Below are positions 12,345 to 22,845 of a stretch of 64,000 bases of DNA, one piece after another. The notes under the pieces are model-generated. The model did no database searches, was not told the origin of the DNA, and worked only from the letters and a program-made list of their open reading frames with translations. A program made the translations under genes and the position numbers. Source of the stretch: Lineus longissimus (taxonomy: Eukaryota; Nemertea; Pilidiophora; Heteronemertea; Lineidae); NCBI RefSeq assembly GCF_910592395.1, contig NC_088321.1, forward strand, positions 8,000,001 to 8,064,000, read 5' to 3'. Position 1 is the first letter of the stretch, and each line of letters opens with the position of its first letter.

Positions 12345-12520
12345 ATTTCCTATTTTTAATGAATGCCCGGGAAACAAAGGACTCTATTATGCGCTTCAAT
12401 CTCTGAGCTATTTACGGTCAGGGTTCTATAGAACCATATTGCAGAATATAATAAGGCCGGACACTTTTTCCAGGGGGTATTTGTTACTGTTACACCGGCT
12501 TCGATCCGGATCGGGGCCGG
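12345..12520 (+). repeat. Dispersed repeat, partner of 35364-35543
   Basis: This stretch matches the reverse complement of the small inverted-repeat element at 35364-35543: shared blocks are ACAAAGGA.TCTATTATGCGCT, CTCTGAGCTATT.ACGGTCA, GGTTCTATAGAACCATAT and GGACACTTTTTC, ending in ACACCGG. The left terminal repeat is missing here, so this is a truncated copy. Its position, just after the tandem array, may be incidental. Confidence 0.75.
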
Positions 12521-12889
12521 TTTGTTCGTGCCGTGGCCGATGGTGGCGTTGGCCAGTTTTGAAATGTATTAAATGGCCTTCCATGCTCACGTTCTACTTA
12601 GAAAAAAATTGATGTTTTATCGGCCATTGCATCCTCCCTGTCACAGCTTTGACTGCACGTACAATTTACAGACCAGTTTGGCAAATCTTCGAATCTCAAA
12701 ATGTACATGTAGCTAGTGTCTATGAACTTCCCTTGCAATATGTTTACTGTAGGCTACAGTCCCTATTAACTGATGGATATTATGATACACATGGTTGATA
12801 CACATGGTTACAGTATATTATACACTTATCTTAGATGCATAACACGACTCATCGCTATACCATGTACACACAGATTCAAACACACAGAG

Positions 12890-13075
12890 ATTCAAACCGA
12901 CCTGGTCTGTTCGCATGTACACGACAGCGCGAACCCGCCTTAACCGGCCTAATTCTCCTGAACCGACCGGCAATACACGGTGCGTGTTGAACCGAAGAGG
13001 TTTCGATCAGGATCGAACCCGTACCGTCTAAATTGGGCTATAGTCCCAAAGAGAGTACCTGATCGCTGAACTAAC
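12890..13075 (-). mobile_element. tRNA-derived SINE abutting a kinase exon
   Basis: On the minus strand the sequence next to the exon begins GGTTAGTTCAGCGATCAGG, like a tRNA 5' end with A-box (13059-13074), followed by a perfect B-box GGGTTCGATCC at 13010-13020. The SINE head therefore starts at the exon edge, and its first bases (GTTAGT) form the splice donor of the exon at 13076-13233. The 3' body, to about 12890, is less certain. Confidence 0.6.
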
Positions 13076-13233
13076 CTTTGTTCTTAAACTTCCTGGGGCA
13101 TCTATTTCCTTGATCGCAATTGTTTCACCTGTTTTCATATCTTGGTAAGACCAAACTGCGCCGTACGAACCTCTGCCTAGCAAACCGTCTTCTTTCCTTT
13201 GAAAATCCGAAAATTTTCGCTCCTTTGTTTTGT
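13076..13233 (-). CDS. Protein kinase exon with glycine loop and ATP lysine
   Basis: This exon encodes the start of the kinase domain: LLGRGSYGAVW is the glycine-rich loop (GxGxxG) and TIAIKEID contains the beta-3 VAIK-type lysine. Before it lies a charged KTKERKFSDFQRK segment. The acceptor is ATTACAG. The donor is AAAG/GTTAGT, whose GT comes from an adjoining SINE-like sequence. The exon is entered in phase 1 (completing a GAC codon) and left in phase 0; both agree with its neighbours at 14274-14395 and 4985-5125. This is the clearest catalytic signature in the window. Confidence 0.9.
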
Positions 13234-14273
13234 CTGTAATAAATATAAAACGAAACTAAACCGCTCATTTTGTATGACCAAATAAAACTGAGGGATGTAC
13301 GAAAGCTATAATGTGGTAATTTCGCAGGCTTCAAGTGTTCGTTTTTTGTGTTATTAGAAACCGGTGGTGGTGGTATTGTTGTAACAACCTGCAGTGTGCT
13401 GCTGAACTCTCGCGCACGCCTTTGGCCAAGTTCGGGCCCAAGCCGCAGATTGGTACGAACACCCAGTAGGCTATATGTCCATGTAACCTCATATATCCAT
13501 GTAACCTCAAAATAGAATATTCAAACCTCAACCAGGCACCTTTGCGAATGCATGTTTTTATAACTCGAAAACGACTTAATTTACTATGATTATGAAGGTA
13601 ACTGTTCAATACTGTAGTGTAAATAAAGTATATTGTCTTGTCGTTCTTTGAAAACCTAGTTCTTTGAAAATACTATTCGGGGTTTAGTTTTGAGTTACAT
13701 TTATCCTTTCCATTGTGCATGTACAGTGATAAAGTGCATGTTAATGAGCAAATTTACATTTACGATGAGAAAAAAACAAAACGTCACGTCAAAAACTAAA
13801 GTGTCGGGGGGAACAGTTGTTTTCTTGCCATTGCTACTCGATTTAAATGGTATCCAACGCAAAGGAGGGCTTTATAAAAACCAGCATCTTATCAGAAATG
13901 CAAGAACTACCAGACGTTAATATGATTCCGGATGAGCTGAGACAAGAGGAAAACACTTTAATTTGCTGCCATTATGACGTCATAGATTGTTGCCCTAATT
14001 GCTAAGCAATTATAGTTACAACGCTTAAGTCACATAACCATGCTATTTCCTGATGGAAAATAGTTTATCTTAGCATTGGTTAGTGCAAACCGGTTGACCC
14101 CGTACCCTGGTACGTAAATTTATTTGAATTTGAGTATAAAATGTTAGCTCAAATGGTTAACTGTTAATCTGTTTTTTGTTTCTTACCACACAGGAATTGG
14201 GCTTGTCGCTCCGTGTGAGAAATCCACCCAAAACTAAAGCGTTTAGTAATTAGTAGCACATATGTACACTCAC
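13234..14273. other. Kinase intron, nothing recognised
   Basis: Intronic sequence. A short tandem duplication of a CCATGTAACCTCA block lies near 13478-13507. No exon-like signals were found on the minus strand. Confidence 0.5.
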
Positions 14274-14395
14274 CGTAGGGACCAAGAATGCTATCTTCAG
14301 TGCTGTGTATTTTGTCAGTCAGTTGTTTGAAGTTTGGTGTAAAAGCAAGGAAAAATACCAGCGCTGTGTAATCGCCCAACGACATATAACCCAGA
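14274..14395 (-). CDS. Kinase gene exon, helical linker
   Basis: A 122-bp exon (40 codons plus split codons) flanked by a TTTTTATTCCAG acceptor and a GTGAGTGT donor. Entry completes an AGT codon and exit contributes the G of a GAC codon, so both junctions agree with neighbouring exons. The peptide contains LGYMSLGDYTALVFFL and FKQLTDKI and looks alpha-helical. Together with the preceding exon (LTDLWDVLK) it is reminiscent of a death-fold or DED-type bundle (a leucine-rich helix, then a SxGDY turn and a further helix). That domain idea is an inference; the exon itself is well supported by phase. Confidence 0.8.
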
Positions 14396-14659
14396 CTGGA
14401 ATAAAAATAATATGATTATATTAAGAGAGTTGAGACCATTTCTTATCCGTCCATTCTTGGACCAATCCAAGGTCCAATGCAGTGACATCAACCTGCATGC
14501 ATCTTAATATATATTTACGCCATCCCTGGTTGCGATTCGACCATTTTCGCGTTTATAAAACATGCTCGCCTAAAACTTCCAGGTGGAAGCGCAGTGTCAT
14601 TTCAAACTTAATATACCTATTATAAAAGCACTTATCTTAATATCGAGATTTCGACCAAC

Positions 14660-14859
14660 CTTTTAAGGACATCCCATAGGTCAGTGAGTTTCTTTGCATT
14701 GAATATCTTGAAATCGGTGGTCGGACGGAAAGCTCTCACGTTCTCGTTTATTTCACGCCATTCATTTAGTGAGTCTTCATACTGCTGACCCGTAACGAGC
14801 GCCTTCAGGTACATATAAAGTTCCCGCTCAAGCTTTTTGGCGTCCTTTTCCCCTTTATC
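14660..14859 (-). CDS. Kinase gene exon, coiled coil into helical region
   Basis: A 200-bp exon with a GTTTAG acceptor and an AAAAG/GTTGGT donor. It enters in phase 0 and leaves in phase 2, consistent with both neighbours. The first 15 residues (DKGEKDAKKLEREL) continue the coiled coil of the upstream exon. The rest (YMYLKALVTGQQYED, WREINENVRAF, KKLTDLWDVLK) is likely helical. I do not recognise a named domain. Confidence 0.8.
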
Positions 14860-15187
14860 CTAAACAATATGAAGTTTGTATCATGATCAACAACCTATGA
14901 ATATAAATATGAACAATTTTTCTGTCCTGACACACAGTAAACCAAAAGTTATTACGAATAGAATAAGTGTCCTGCATAAATAACTGGCGATTGGTTGTTT
15001 TTTATTTAGAGAAACAGACATATTTGGACTCGACATCAAAGTTATTGCTGCCACATATAGTGGACAAATATGGAACACATTAGCGTTGTTTATACTACGC
15101 GTAGCATACCACTAGCTTTGAGACCTGTAATTTTAATTAAAACGTTTATTCTACATCCCAATACCATCACTTATAAGACAATTACTG

Positions 15188-15605
15188 TAGCATACAGGGA
15201 GCCTCATAACCCAGTGATTAACACTGCTTGCTACCAAGCAAAGGGGCCCGAGTTTGATCCCGGGGAAAAGCAAGGATTGCATTCCTGGATGAACCGGAGT
15301 GGTTTACAAGGAACCAAAATTTTGGCGTTTCACAGTCCTACAGTAGTTGAGACTTGAAAATCGAGGTTTTTTGTATCTGGTGCCTATTCCAGGGCAGGTT
15401 AAAGACCCCACCAAATAAGGAACACGGGTAGCTTGCGTGGACTCAACCTCTCGCCGAAGTTGGATTCGCTTGGCCAATAAACCCAGTTGGCGCATAACCG
15501 TAGTGGCACGGATAAACGCTCATCCCGCCTTTGAGGAAGAATACTCCTTGGAGAAAATCACCTCCAAGTGCAGAGCAAACGCTTATTGAAAATGAAGAAG
15601 AAGCG
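15188..15605 (+). mobile_element. tRNA-derived SINE with GAA tail
   Basis: The head has an A-box-like ATAACCCAGTGATTAA at about 15206 and a B-box GAGTTTGATCC at 15250-15260. The body runs some 340 bp and ends in a (GAA)n tail at 15593-15604, giving classic SINE architecture on the plus strand, inside a kinase-gene intron. The 95-codon ORF across the head is not a gene. Confidence 0.8.
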
Positions 15606-15729
15606 TAGCATACTATCGAAGCGAAAAAATGCGATAATAAAACGATAAATCTATTGGAGAAATGAGAATAATGTCTATAATTTTAGGTTTCTGTTCCCAA
15701 TTGTAGACTGCCTAGACTTACTCACGTAC

Positions 15730-16019
15730 CAAATCCTCACTTAACTCATTCTTTGCACCTCTAAGCTTCTTCGTGGTAAGGGACAGTGCTTCTAACTTTT
15801 TTGAAAGTTTATCTCTGTTGTTGCGGTTTTTTTCTAATTCATCATCTACTGAAGTTTGTTCCGTGCTTTTGTCATCTTTCCTTGCTTGAAGAGTAGCAAA
15901 ATGGTCTTCTTCTTCCTGAAGCTCCTTTTCAATACCGCTTTTATTCGACTCATCCTTGTCAAGTTGTTTCTCGAGATCTTTTATCTTCCCTTTGTTTTCT
16001 CTTATATTTGCCAATCGAA
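15730..16019 (-). CDS. Kinase gene exon, coiled coil
   Basis: A 290-bp exon (96 codons plus two bases) between a TTTTGTTTCAG acceptor and a GTACGTGAG donor, entering in phase 1 and leaving in phase 0. The peptide is highly charged with heptad-like spacing (KIKDLEKQLDKDES, GIEKELQEEEDHF, RDKLSKKLEAL) and should form a long coiled coil, a common N-terminal oligomerisation module in signalling kinases. The ORF extends upstream past the acceptor, but the splice signal and phase match favour the shorter exon. Confidence 0.82.
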
Positions 16020-16285
16020 CTGAAACAAAATTTTTTCTTTTAATAATACAAAATATGTACATGTATAAGCATGTTTGTGGTAGTTTTAGTGACAATACTA
16101 ATATATTCTTGTGATTGCGTCTTTGATCGAACTCAACATCATGTTAAGTGGCTTTTAGATACTTTCTGTGGTAAAAAGAAAATTTCTTCAGAAATCCCGT
16201 GTTTCATCCATTCACCATGGTAATATCAAGAAAATATAAAAGAGGCATGTTTTAATTAGAAATTGAGTTCATTATCTTAGTTCAC

Positions 16286-16325
16286 CTTCCTGCAATCTTT
16301 CCCTTCGAACATCCTCAGCTGTACG
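16286..16325 (-). CDS. Kinase gene mini-exon
   Basis: A 40-bp exon encoding RTAEDVRRERLQE plus one base. It is bounded by a TCTGCTTCCAG acceptor and a GTGAAC donor. The leftover G completes a GTT codon with the next exon, and the peptide reads smoothly into its coiled coil. It is too short to stand out by ORF length alone. Confidence 0.75.
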
Positions 16326-16339
16326 CTGGAAGCAGAAAT

Positions 16340-17100
16340 TTACAACAGACTCAAATTTCAGTAGAACCATAAAGGCCTAATTGGCAAGGTATGTGAATTT
16401 TATAGCGACTTAATTGTTAGTAGGAGTAAGCTAATGAATATCACGTGCAATCTATTAACCATTCTCATCACATACAGTATAGAATAGAGTTTGAACGACT
16501 GGTTCATTATTTCCATAGCACACTCACAATCGTAAAGGGAGTGAATAAAACATAACAAGTATTATGAGGAATGGCTGAATGGCTTGACATGGTGGCACAG
16601 CGCCTTAGGCTGGCATGAATTGGATTAGACGAGATGGTACGGTCAGTTTCACCCTTGGACTTCTAACCGACTATTGAGTACGGGGTTGCGATTGGAGTAA
16701 TGCTGCACTGAATAACCGCCCCGGCTGGTTTACTTGTTGTTATGCGGGAGGATCTCTGAATATCAGAAACCGGTTGTTTTAATCTCGATTCTACTGTATA
16801 TCCTACGTGCACTGTTAAAACAGTCATCAACATCTCTTGAATATTGACCTTTTATCAGTCATTTCCGATAATTTCGATGAACAAATACTTATAACGGCCA
16901 TTATATGTCATTTTCATCATTACTGTTATTCATTTATCGATGACGAATATCAAGTGATTATTGAGTTATCAGCGATGTCTTTTTTAATTTTTCGCTGGCA
17001 TGTTCAGTTTCTGGCTTCTGCGAAACGTCAGAAACATTTGTGCATCATGAGTGTACGAACATGATGAATTTAAAGTCAATAGCAAAGCATTAGCTCTTTA
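16340..17100. other. Unassigned intron or intergenic
   Basis: No exon was found that connects cleanly with the mini-exon at 16286-16325. A 75-codon plus-strand ORF at 16837-17064 has no recognisable domain. Confidence 0.4.
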
Positions 17101-17104
17101 TCTA

Positions 17105-17263
17105 TAGATACATCATTCGATCAGTGAACATGTGATTTTCATAAGCCCTCAGCGCTCTGCAATATTCTAATGTCATCACTGACATTCGTTCATATAACCT
17201 AAGCTGTTCCTCCTTTTTAAAACAATGGCCTTGATATCGCCATTCAATAATGACATTAACCGT
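17105..17263 (-). CDS. Candidate upstream exon, unknown domain
   Basis: The minus-strand reading frame after a GTTGCAG acceptor at 17264 encodes TVNVIIEWRYQGHCF, then the charged KKEEQLRLYERMSVM. It looks protein-like and has the phase (0) left by the candidate exon at 17343-17530. I could not place a donor that gives the phase 0 needed by the mini-exon downstream, so another small exon may lie between, or this may belong to a different transcript. The 3' boundary is only approximate. Confidence 0.4.
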
Positions 17264-17342
17264 CTGCAACTTCGCAACAAGTTTTATGAACTTAATATAT
17301 AAACTCATTGATACGGGTCACTTCTGATCAATCGAATCTTAC

Positions 17343-17530
17343 TTCGCCAATTACCAGTTGCGGACGTCCGCTATTTCTGAATGTATCATCTTCGAACCTG
17401 ATTTTTACAGCCATCCTCAAATCTGAGAATGCGCCAACCGACGGAGGCCAATACCACTGTAAACGAACTATATGTATATGTGGATGTCCTGATTTTGCAT
17501 GAGTGAAAACTTCCAATTGCACATTAATAA
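17343..17530 (-). CDS. Candidate upstream exon, unknown domain
   Basis: The open frame encodes HPHIHIVRLQWYWPPSV, then GAFSDLRMAVKIRFEDD and ends at a GAA/GTAAGA donor in phase 0. The alternating hydrophobic pattern suggests beta strands. The acceptor (AAAATTAG) is weak. It may be an N-terminal exon of the kinase gene, but the linkage is not proven and I do not recognise the domain. Confidence 0.45.
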
Positions 17531-17704
17531 CTAATTTTCACAGTTTTGTTTTTTCCATACCATAGACTACAAGAAACTTCAAGACCAATGATATTTGCAA
17601 TTAAAATCCGAGCCAATTAAGTTGATTGCCTTTCTTAATTTATAGCTTAATTTCTGAACCGGGTTGATATGAAAACGTTTACTAAAACTTATTGCAGTCG
17701 TCCT

Positions 17705-18460
17705 GGACGCATTGACCCAACGCGCCGCGTAGCGGCAAAATAGCGAAGCTGGCGAAACATCTATAACGGGTCACTGTGATCTCATTGATATGGACTTATA
17801 GCGCGATTATGGGGTTGTAACTATTTTGCTGTATATTGTCACGAGGAAAGAAAAGCACGCGACCTAACGCCAACCTATTTATGTAAAGTGATAATTAGAA
17901 GGTATATAGTTCAGGAAATGTTAATAAATAATCATTCCTTATCGTCTTTTGGGAGCATTTTTAATTGTAAAAAGGATATGCCTACGTCACAGTGTCTTTG
18001 CGATGGTCATTTTTATCACAGTAGTCTCGCGCAGCTAGACCCTCTTCACTTATCAGTCTGGCGCAATTCATTATACTAGACCTAGACGTATTCCACCACA
18101 ATGCATCTGGGCCGAAGAAACACTGCGCAAGATTACCTCGAGCTGGAGCTAAGAATAGATTTTGCTAATGAGCATACTTCCTCATTGAGATTTCCCAGAA
18201 TGGTGCATATCGCGCGAAGCTACTTAGTCTAATACCATTCGGTCCCACGTAGTGGCGCTGAGGCAGCCGCTGTAATCAAGGGAGTGGTTGAGTCACTGTA
18301 TATTATGAAGGACCTTACCGAAATTGCTTACATTTTCGCATTGCTACAATGAAAGACCTATTACTGAAACCACATGTCTGTTGACTGTGCTTTACAGTCA
18401 ACATACACCACTATACCCCTCACACTCAGAAACCACAAACGCCCTCCCCTTACTTCTGGA
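17705..18460 (+). repeat. Kolobok-like element 5'-type repeat, copy A
   Basis: Collinear with 42612-43450, which lies directly upstream of the Kolobok-like transposase exons. Shared blocks include CGCCGCGTAGCGGCAAAA, AGCGAAGCTGGCGAAACAT, GCGACCTAACGCC and ACTCAGAAACCACAAACGCC. It stops before the first transposase exon, so this is a non-autonomous or truncated copy. It contains a short hairpin, GTTGACTG (18380-18387) with CAGTCAAC (18395-18402), where the other copy has a much larger one. Confidence 0.8.
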
Positions 18461-19204
18461 TTTATTTTTGTTTAATGCATTATTTTACAACAAGAAATCG
18501 GTCGGAAGGGATCAACGTATACCAATTCATGAGCATATGTAATCGGATACTGTATTGTGAAATTGTGTTCGAACTTTCTGACGACTGTCGCGCTGTTTCA
18601 TCAGGCCCCAGAGGAAATTCAGCAATAAGATTTCATATCTATAATAACCAATCAGATACCAGAAAAATAATTTTGTTCCCCCTATTTACTTTTTCCTCGT
18701 GACGGACACAACTAAAGATTAAATAACGTTTCTTGCATCATTTGCTGTGTTCCAGTGACTGATGGCATATACCCTCGATATAAATAATCGGCAGCTGAAA
18801 GCATTATTATGACATTTGACATTTTTGAAAATACTTATAATTTTCCTCGCTGTGTAAAACAAACCTAAGCAAAGGTCCTGAAATATGCATCACATCTGCA
18901 TATTGTTCTAGCCTACCCATCTACCGATTCTGGATACTTATCATGAGTATCCCCCTCCTGATTGGAGGTAATAGAGAGAATTTCCCACCCCAACACAGCT
19001 CTGAGCATGAATTACAGTCATTATGAGACACATTCAACTGAACAAATGTAAAGAACGATTTCATACTGATGAACCACCTTCACTCGTGAACGGAATATCC
19101 GAACATTCCAATTACGCTGCAAATCATGAAGCCGCATTCCAAGTTGAAAGCGGCGGCCTCCAACTTTGAATCTGACATCATATATATATATATATAATCC
19201 ACTT
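18461..19204. other. Unassigned
   Basis: No gene or repeat recognised apart from a short (TA)n run at about 19180-19195. Confidence 0.4.
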
Positions 19205-19690
19205 AGTTTTTAGCTCAGCTGACAAAGTCAGCGGAGCTAGTAGAATAGCTGTTCAAATGGTGTCCGTCCTGCAATCCATCCATCCATCCATCCATCCATC
19301 CATCTAGGGACCCATCTGTGGACAAAATTGGACATTTCTGATTGGGAAGGCCTAGCCACTTCGTTGACGGTGCTAAATTAGGAGTTGCCCAAGGTGAACT
19401 CAAAACACGAAAAATCAGCGCGATCCGACCTGTATTAAGAGAATGAGGTCATTTCGCGTTTAGATTTCTTTCCCTTTTTACCTCGGTCCACAGAGCAAAT
19501 ATTGTTTTCAAATGTGGCTGAATATTTTTTAATTTTTTACTTTTAATGGAATTAATATAGTTTTCACCGCCAGTTGGCGCTGCAGGCACATTGACTGAAT
19601 TTTGGCGATTTCAAATTTGGCGGTGGCTCAACTTTTTGCAAGCAGTGCCGCTGATTGGCCGAGCGATAGAAGAGATGCCACCATTTAAAA

Positions 19691-19717
19691 ATGGCGGTAG
19701 TCGCCGCTTCAATGAAG
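19691..19717 (+). CDS. Candidate first coding exon inside the 3.8 kb element
   Basis: ATGGCGGTAGTCGCC and three more codons (peptide MAVVAASMK) end at a perfect GTGAGT donor. The start AAAAATGGCGG resembles the TISU/YY1 initiator of genes with short 5' UTRs. A compatible phase-0 exon lies at 22379-22459. Protein identity is unknown. Confidence 0.35.
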
Positions 19718-21217
19718 GTGAGTGAAATTTCTCATGTTCAATCGGTTGATACTCTTTTAATCAACATGACCATGTACCTGAAATTTGTTTAGGTACTGAA
19801 AAGAGTCTATATAATTCAGATTTATCGATAGTTTTTTATAATATTGCGGAAATTTTGTGCACAAATTAGCGAAAGTTGGTGCTCGTCTCATGTCATTTTA
19901 GAGCGAGAAATTTGTTTCCGTCGATCTCTACCACTAAAAAATCGCTTGCATAGCTTCGAATTTTTGTGAAAATAAGTATCTGAACTTGGTTTCAAATAGT
20001 CTAGAGAGTTACCTTTGTGGTGATACATATGGTATGTGATAAATATTTGTCGAATTTGTGAAATTCGGTTTTCAAACGTGCCGATGAAGCAAGCGATCTC
20101 GCGTGAATTTTGCAAGTCCTGATATGTCGACCGGGTGTCAAAAATCACTCGCCTAAATTCAATTCAAAGATCAAAAATAATATCTGAACTTAGTTTCAAA
20201 TAGCCTACGCAATTATCATTTCGGTGATATATAATGCATGCATGTAATAATTGATTAATCTGCCTAAAACGCGCAATTAAAACGGCGAAAGATCGTGATA
20301 AACACTCTGGTGGCGGTCGCACTAAATAACGACCGGTAGGGCCCGGCGTCTGGCGGAGAAAAAAAGGTAGCGCCCGGAGGTTGAAACGGGATTTTTATGC
20401 ACTTTTAACTGTATATATATGTTGCTTGGATGTATTTCTAACTGTTCTGTAACTTTGATGACCAAGCTTGCGCCCAAAGTTGGTAAAATTGATGCTTGTT
20501 TATGGACTGCGCTAGCGACCGGAGAATTCGCCGTCGGCCATTTTGGCTACGGTCCCTGAGTTGTTATGGATGGCAATTTTGCAACATATTTCGCCATTTA
20601 CGTTTGTTTGCAATTATTTTGAAAGTCACATTATGACATCGTAGTATGAATCCCACTGCAGTTTCGTTACGCAGCAATGCTCATGTTTTTGGTTTGCAAT
20701 CCTGTACTGTCTGTACACTGCGCTGTGCATGGCTGTACTGTAGCTGTAAAAAAGACAAAAACCATAGCCAAGCCCTATAGGACAGGCTTAGAGTATAACT
20801 CAACAGGCCCTCATGATTCATTTGATGGACACCTTATTTGATAGTACCTCATCATTAAGTCCACTAGATCCTGTTCTGTCACATGTCGTAGACGATAGAC
20901 AATTTTCAAAATGTAGTACACCACTCGCTCATCTTTAAGCCCAGCTCTCGGCTCACATCAATCATCATGTGGGCACGGTTGGCTGTTGAGTGTTATGGTT
21001 CAGTCTGTGAGACTAATTTAAAGAGGTTACACTTTTATTTTGAATTGGAAAACAGCCCACAGGACTGACTTTTCACTGAGTAATAAGTGTGCCCTTCGAA
21101 GGTTAAGTCTCTTTCTGGATTTGCTTCCATAGATGCCTTGTTCAGGATATCATCTGACCGATGCCTGATCAAGCACAGACTGTATCCGGTGGTGTACATT
21201 TCCCGTCTATGTCACCC

Positions 21218-22340
21218 TTTTTAGCTCACCTCTTAGCAGAGGTGAGCTTGTCCCATACCGTGGCGTCCGTCGTCCGTCGTCGTCGTCGTCGTCGTCGTCC
21301 GTCGTACGTTAGCAGGGCACGTTTCGTAACTGTTAGAGCTATTGAGTTGAAACTTGGTACACATGTACCCTTATGTAATGACACCTGGGAGACCAAGTTT
21401 CGGTCCGATTCGTTTCATGGTTTGGCCACCAGGGGGCCAAACGTTAAAAGTGAAAATATGCAATATCTCCCTTAATAGTAGTCGGGAAATTTTGAAAAAA
21501 ATATGGTAGGTACTTCTAGCAAAGGTGCATCATATATCCTCCGGGTTTTTGATTTGACCTACTTTTCAAGGTCACAGAGGTCAAATGGTGTAAATTGGCC
21601 GTTAGGATGTAACGATGGCACGTTTCTAAAGTGCAATGACTATTGATACCAAATTTGGTACACATTTACCCCTTAGTCAGGTGATCTCAGGGACCGAAGT
21701 TTGGTCCAATATGATTCACCACTTGACCACCAGGGGGCAAAATCTAAAAACCTTAAAAATGTGATTATTCCTTAACTTCTTGCCCGATTGCCACCAATTT
21801 GATATCATGGGTACATCTAACCACCATACAGTATATGTCACACAGGTTTTTAATTTGACCTTCTTGTCAAGGTCACAGAGGTCAAATGGCGTAAATTCGC
21901 CGTCAGGCCGTAACTATGGCACGTTTCTTAACTGCAATGACTATTGATCACAAATTTCGTACACATGTACCCCTTGGTCAGGTGATCTCAGGTACCGAAG
22001 TTTGGTACGATCTGATTTGCCGTTTGGCCTCCAGGGAGGGGGCCAAATCCTAAATTCTTCAAAATGCCATTATTCCTAGTAATGACTTGCCCGATTGACA
22101 CCAATTTTATATCATAGGTACATCTAATTCTAACAACCATTCAGTGTGTCACCCGGGTCTTCTTTGATTTGACCTACTTTTCAAGGTCACAGAGGTCGAA
22201 TGTACTGTAAATTGGCCATTTTGGGGAAATTGTAATTGCTTGGACCTACATCAAACCTAACACTACATGACACAAGACCATGCTCTTTATCCATCTTTCC
22301 TCCACATGAGGTGAGCACAATGGCCCTGGCCATTTCATTT
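21218..22340 (+). mobile_element. 1.1 kb hairpin-family element, copy 1 (nested)
   Basis: Nearly identical to 36833-37951. It starts TTTTTAGCTCACC with an 11-bp perfect hairpin (AGCTCACCTCT/AGAGGTGAGCT), followed by a (CGT)n-rich tract. The body is three imperfect internal repeats of about 300 bp, each with a GGTACACAT motif, a CCACCAGGGGGC-like motif and a TCAAGGTCACAGAGGTC-like motif. The 3' end is GAGGTGAGC, a hairpin AATGGCC-CT-GGCCATT and TTCATTT. It has no coding capacity; the 104-codon ORF at 21161 runs through the CGT tract. It is nested in the 3.8 kb element. Confidence 0.9.
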
Positions 22341-22378
22341 ATTCAGTCAGTGTTAATTTCTCTTCTCTTTTTTTACAG

Positions 22379-22459
22379 ATCAACTGTTGTTGGTTATTGC
22401 AAGAGGAGTCGTTGGCACATTTCAAGTCCAGGAAAGCACTTGCTGTTCCCACATTCAGA
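22379..22459 (+). CDS. Candidate second exon, unknown protein
   Basis: An 81-bp phase-0 exon after a strong CTCTTTTTTTTACAG acceptor, ending at AGA/GTAAGG. It encodes 27 residues including LLQEESLAHFKSRKAL. It would splice in frame to the ATG exon at 19691-19717. No family recognised; transcription is unproven. Confidence 0.35.
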
Positions 22460-22751
22460 GTAAGGTGTGCTTACTCGTTTTACTGCTTTCCATTCCCGGA
22501 GAGCGTTATCAAATATCTGCCGCAAGGCGCTTCAAAAATCTGCCGAAAGGCATCAAATATCTGCCGCACCAATAAAGTTCATTTTGTTAACCAACTCTTT
22601 ATCTTCTTTTCTTCACATACAAAAAAGACCGTCCCAAACATTTGGCTGCATCCACTTCATAAATGTCCAGACAACAGTCGGTTCATTTGACCATTGTAAA
22701 GCACCAGTATTAGTTCCACCTACGCTGCATGAAGACAAGGACTCCACTCTT

Positions 22752-22845
22752 TGACGTCACCACACAACTCCTTGACGTCATCACACACCCCACTACTGCA
22801 ACGGCAATAGAAATGACTTTACGTCATAATACCAGGGTGACGTCA
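22752..22845. promoter_or_regulatory. Cluster of CRE (TGACGTCA) sites
   Basis: Three perfect palindromic CREB/ATF sites TGACGTCA occur at 22752-22759, 22773-22780 and 22838-22845, plus a half-match TTACGTCA at 22819-22826, all within 94 bp near the 3' end of the 3.8 kb element. Whether they act is unknown. Confidence 0.55.

Noticed and set aside
17400-18460. CRISPR-like or phage-like repeats among the dispersed repeats
   Set aside because: Repeat spacing and splice-bearing genes show an animal genome. No short regularly spaced repeats with unique spacers exist here.
21161-21475. 104-codon arginine-rich ORF
   Set aside because: The arginine run is the translated CGT microsatellite of the mobile element; the same artefact recurs at 36734-37087.
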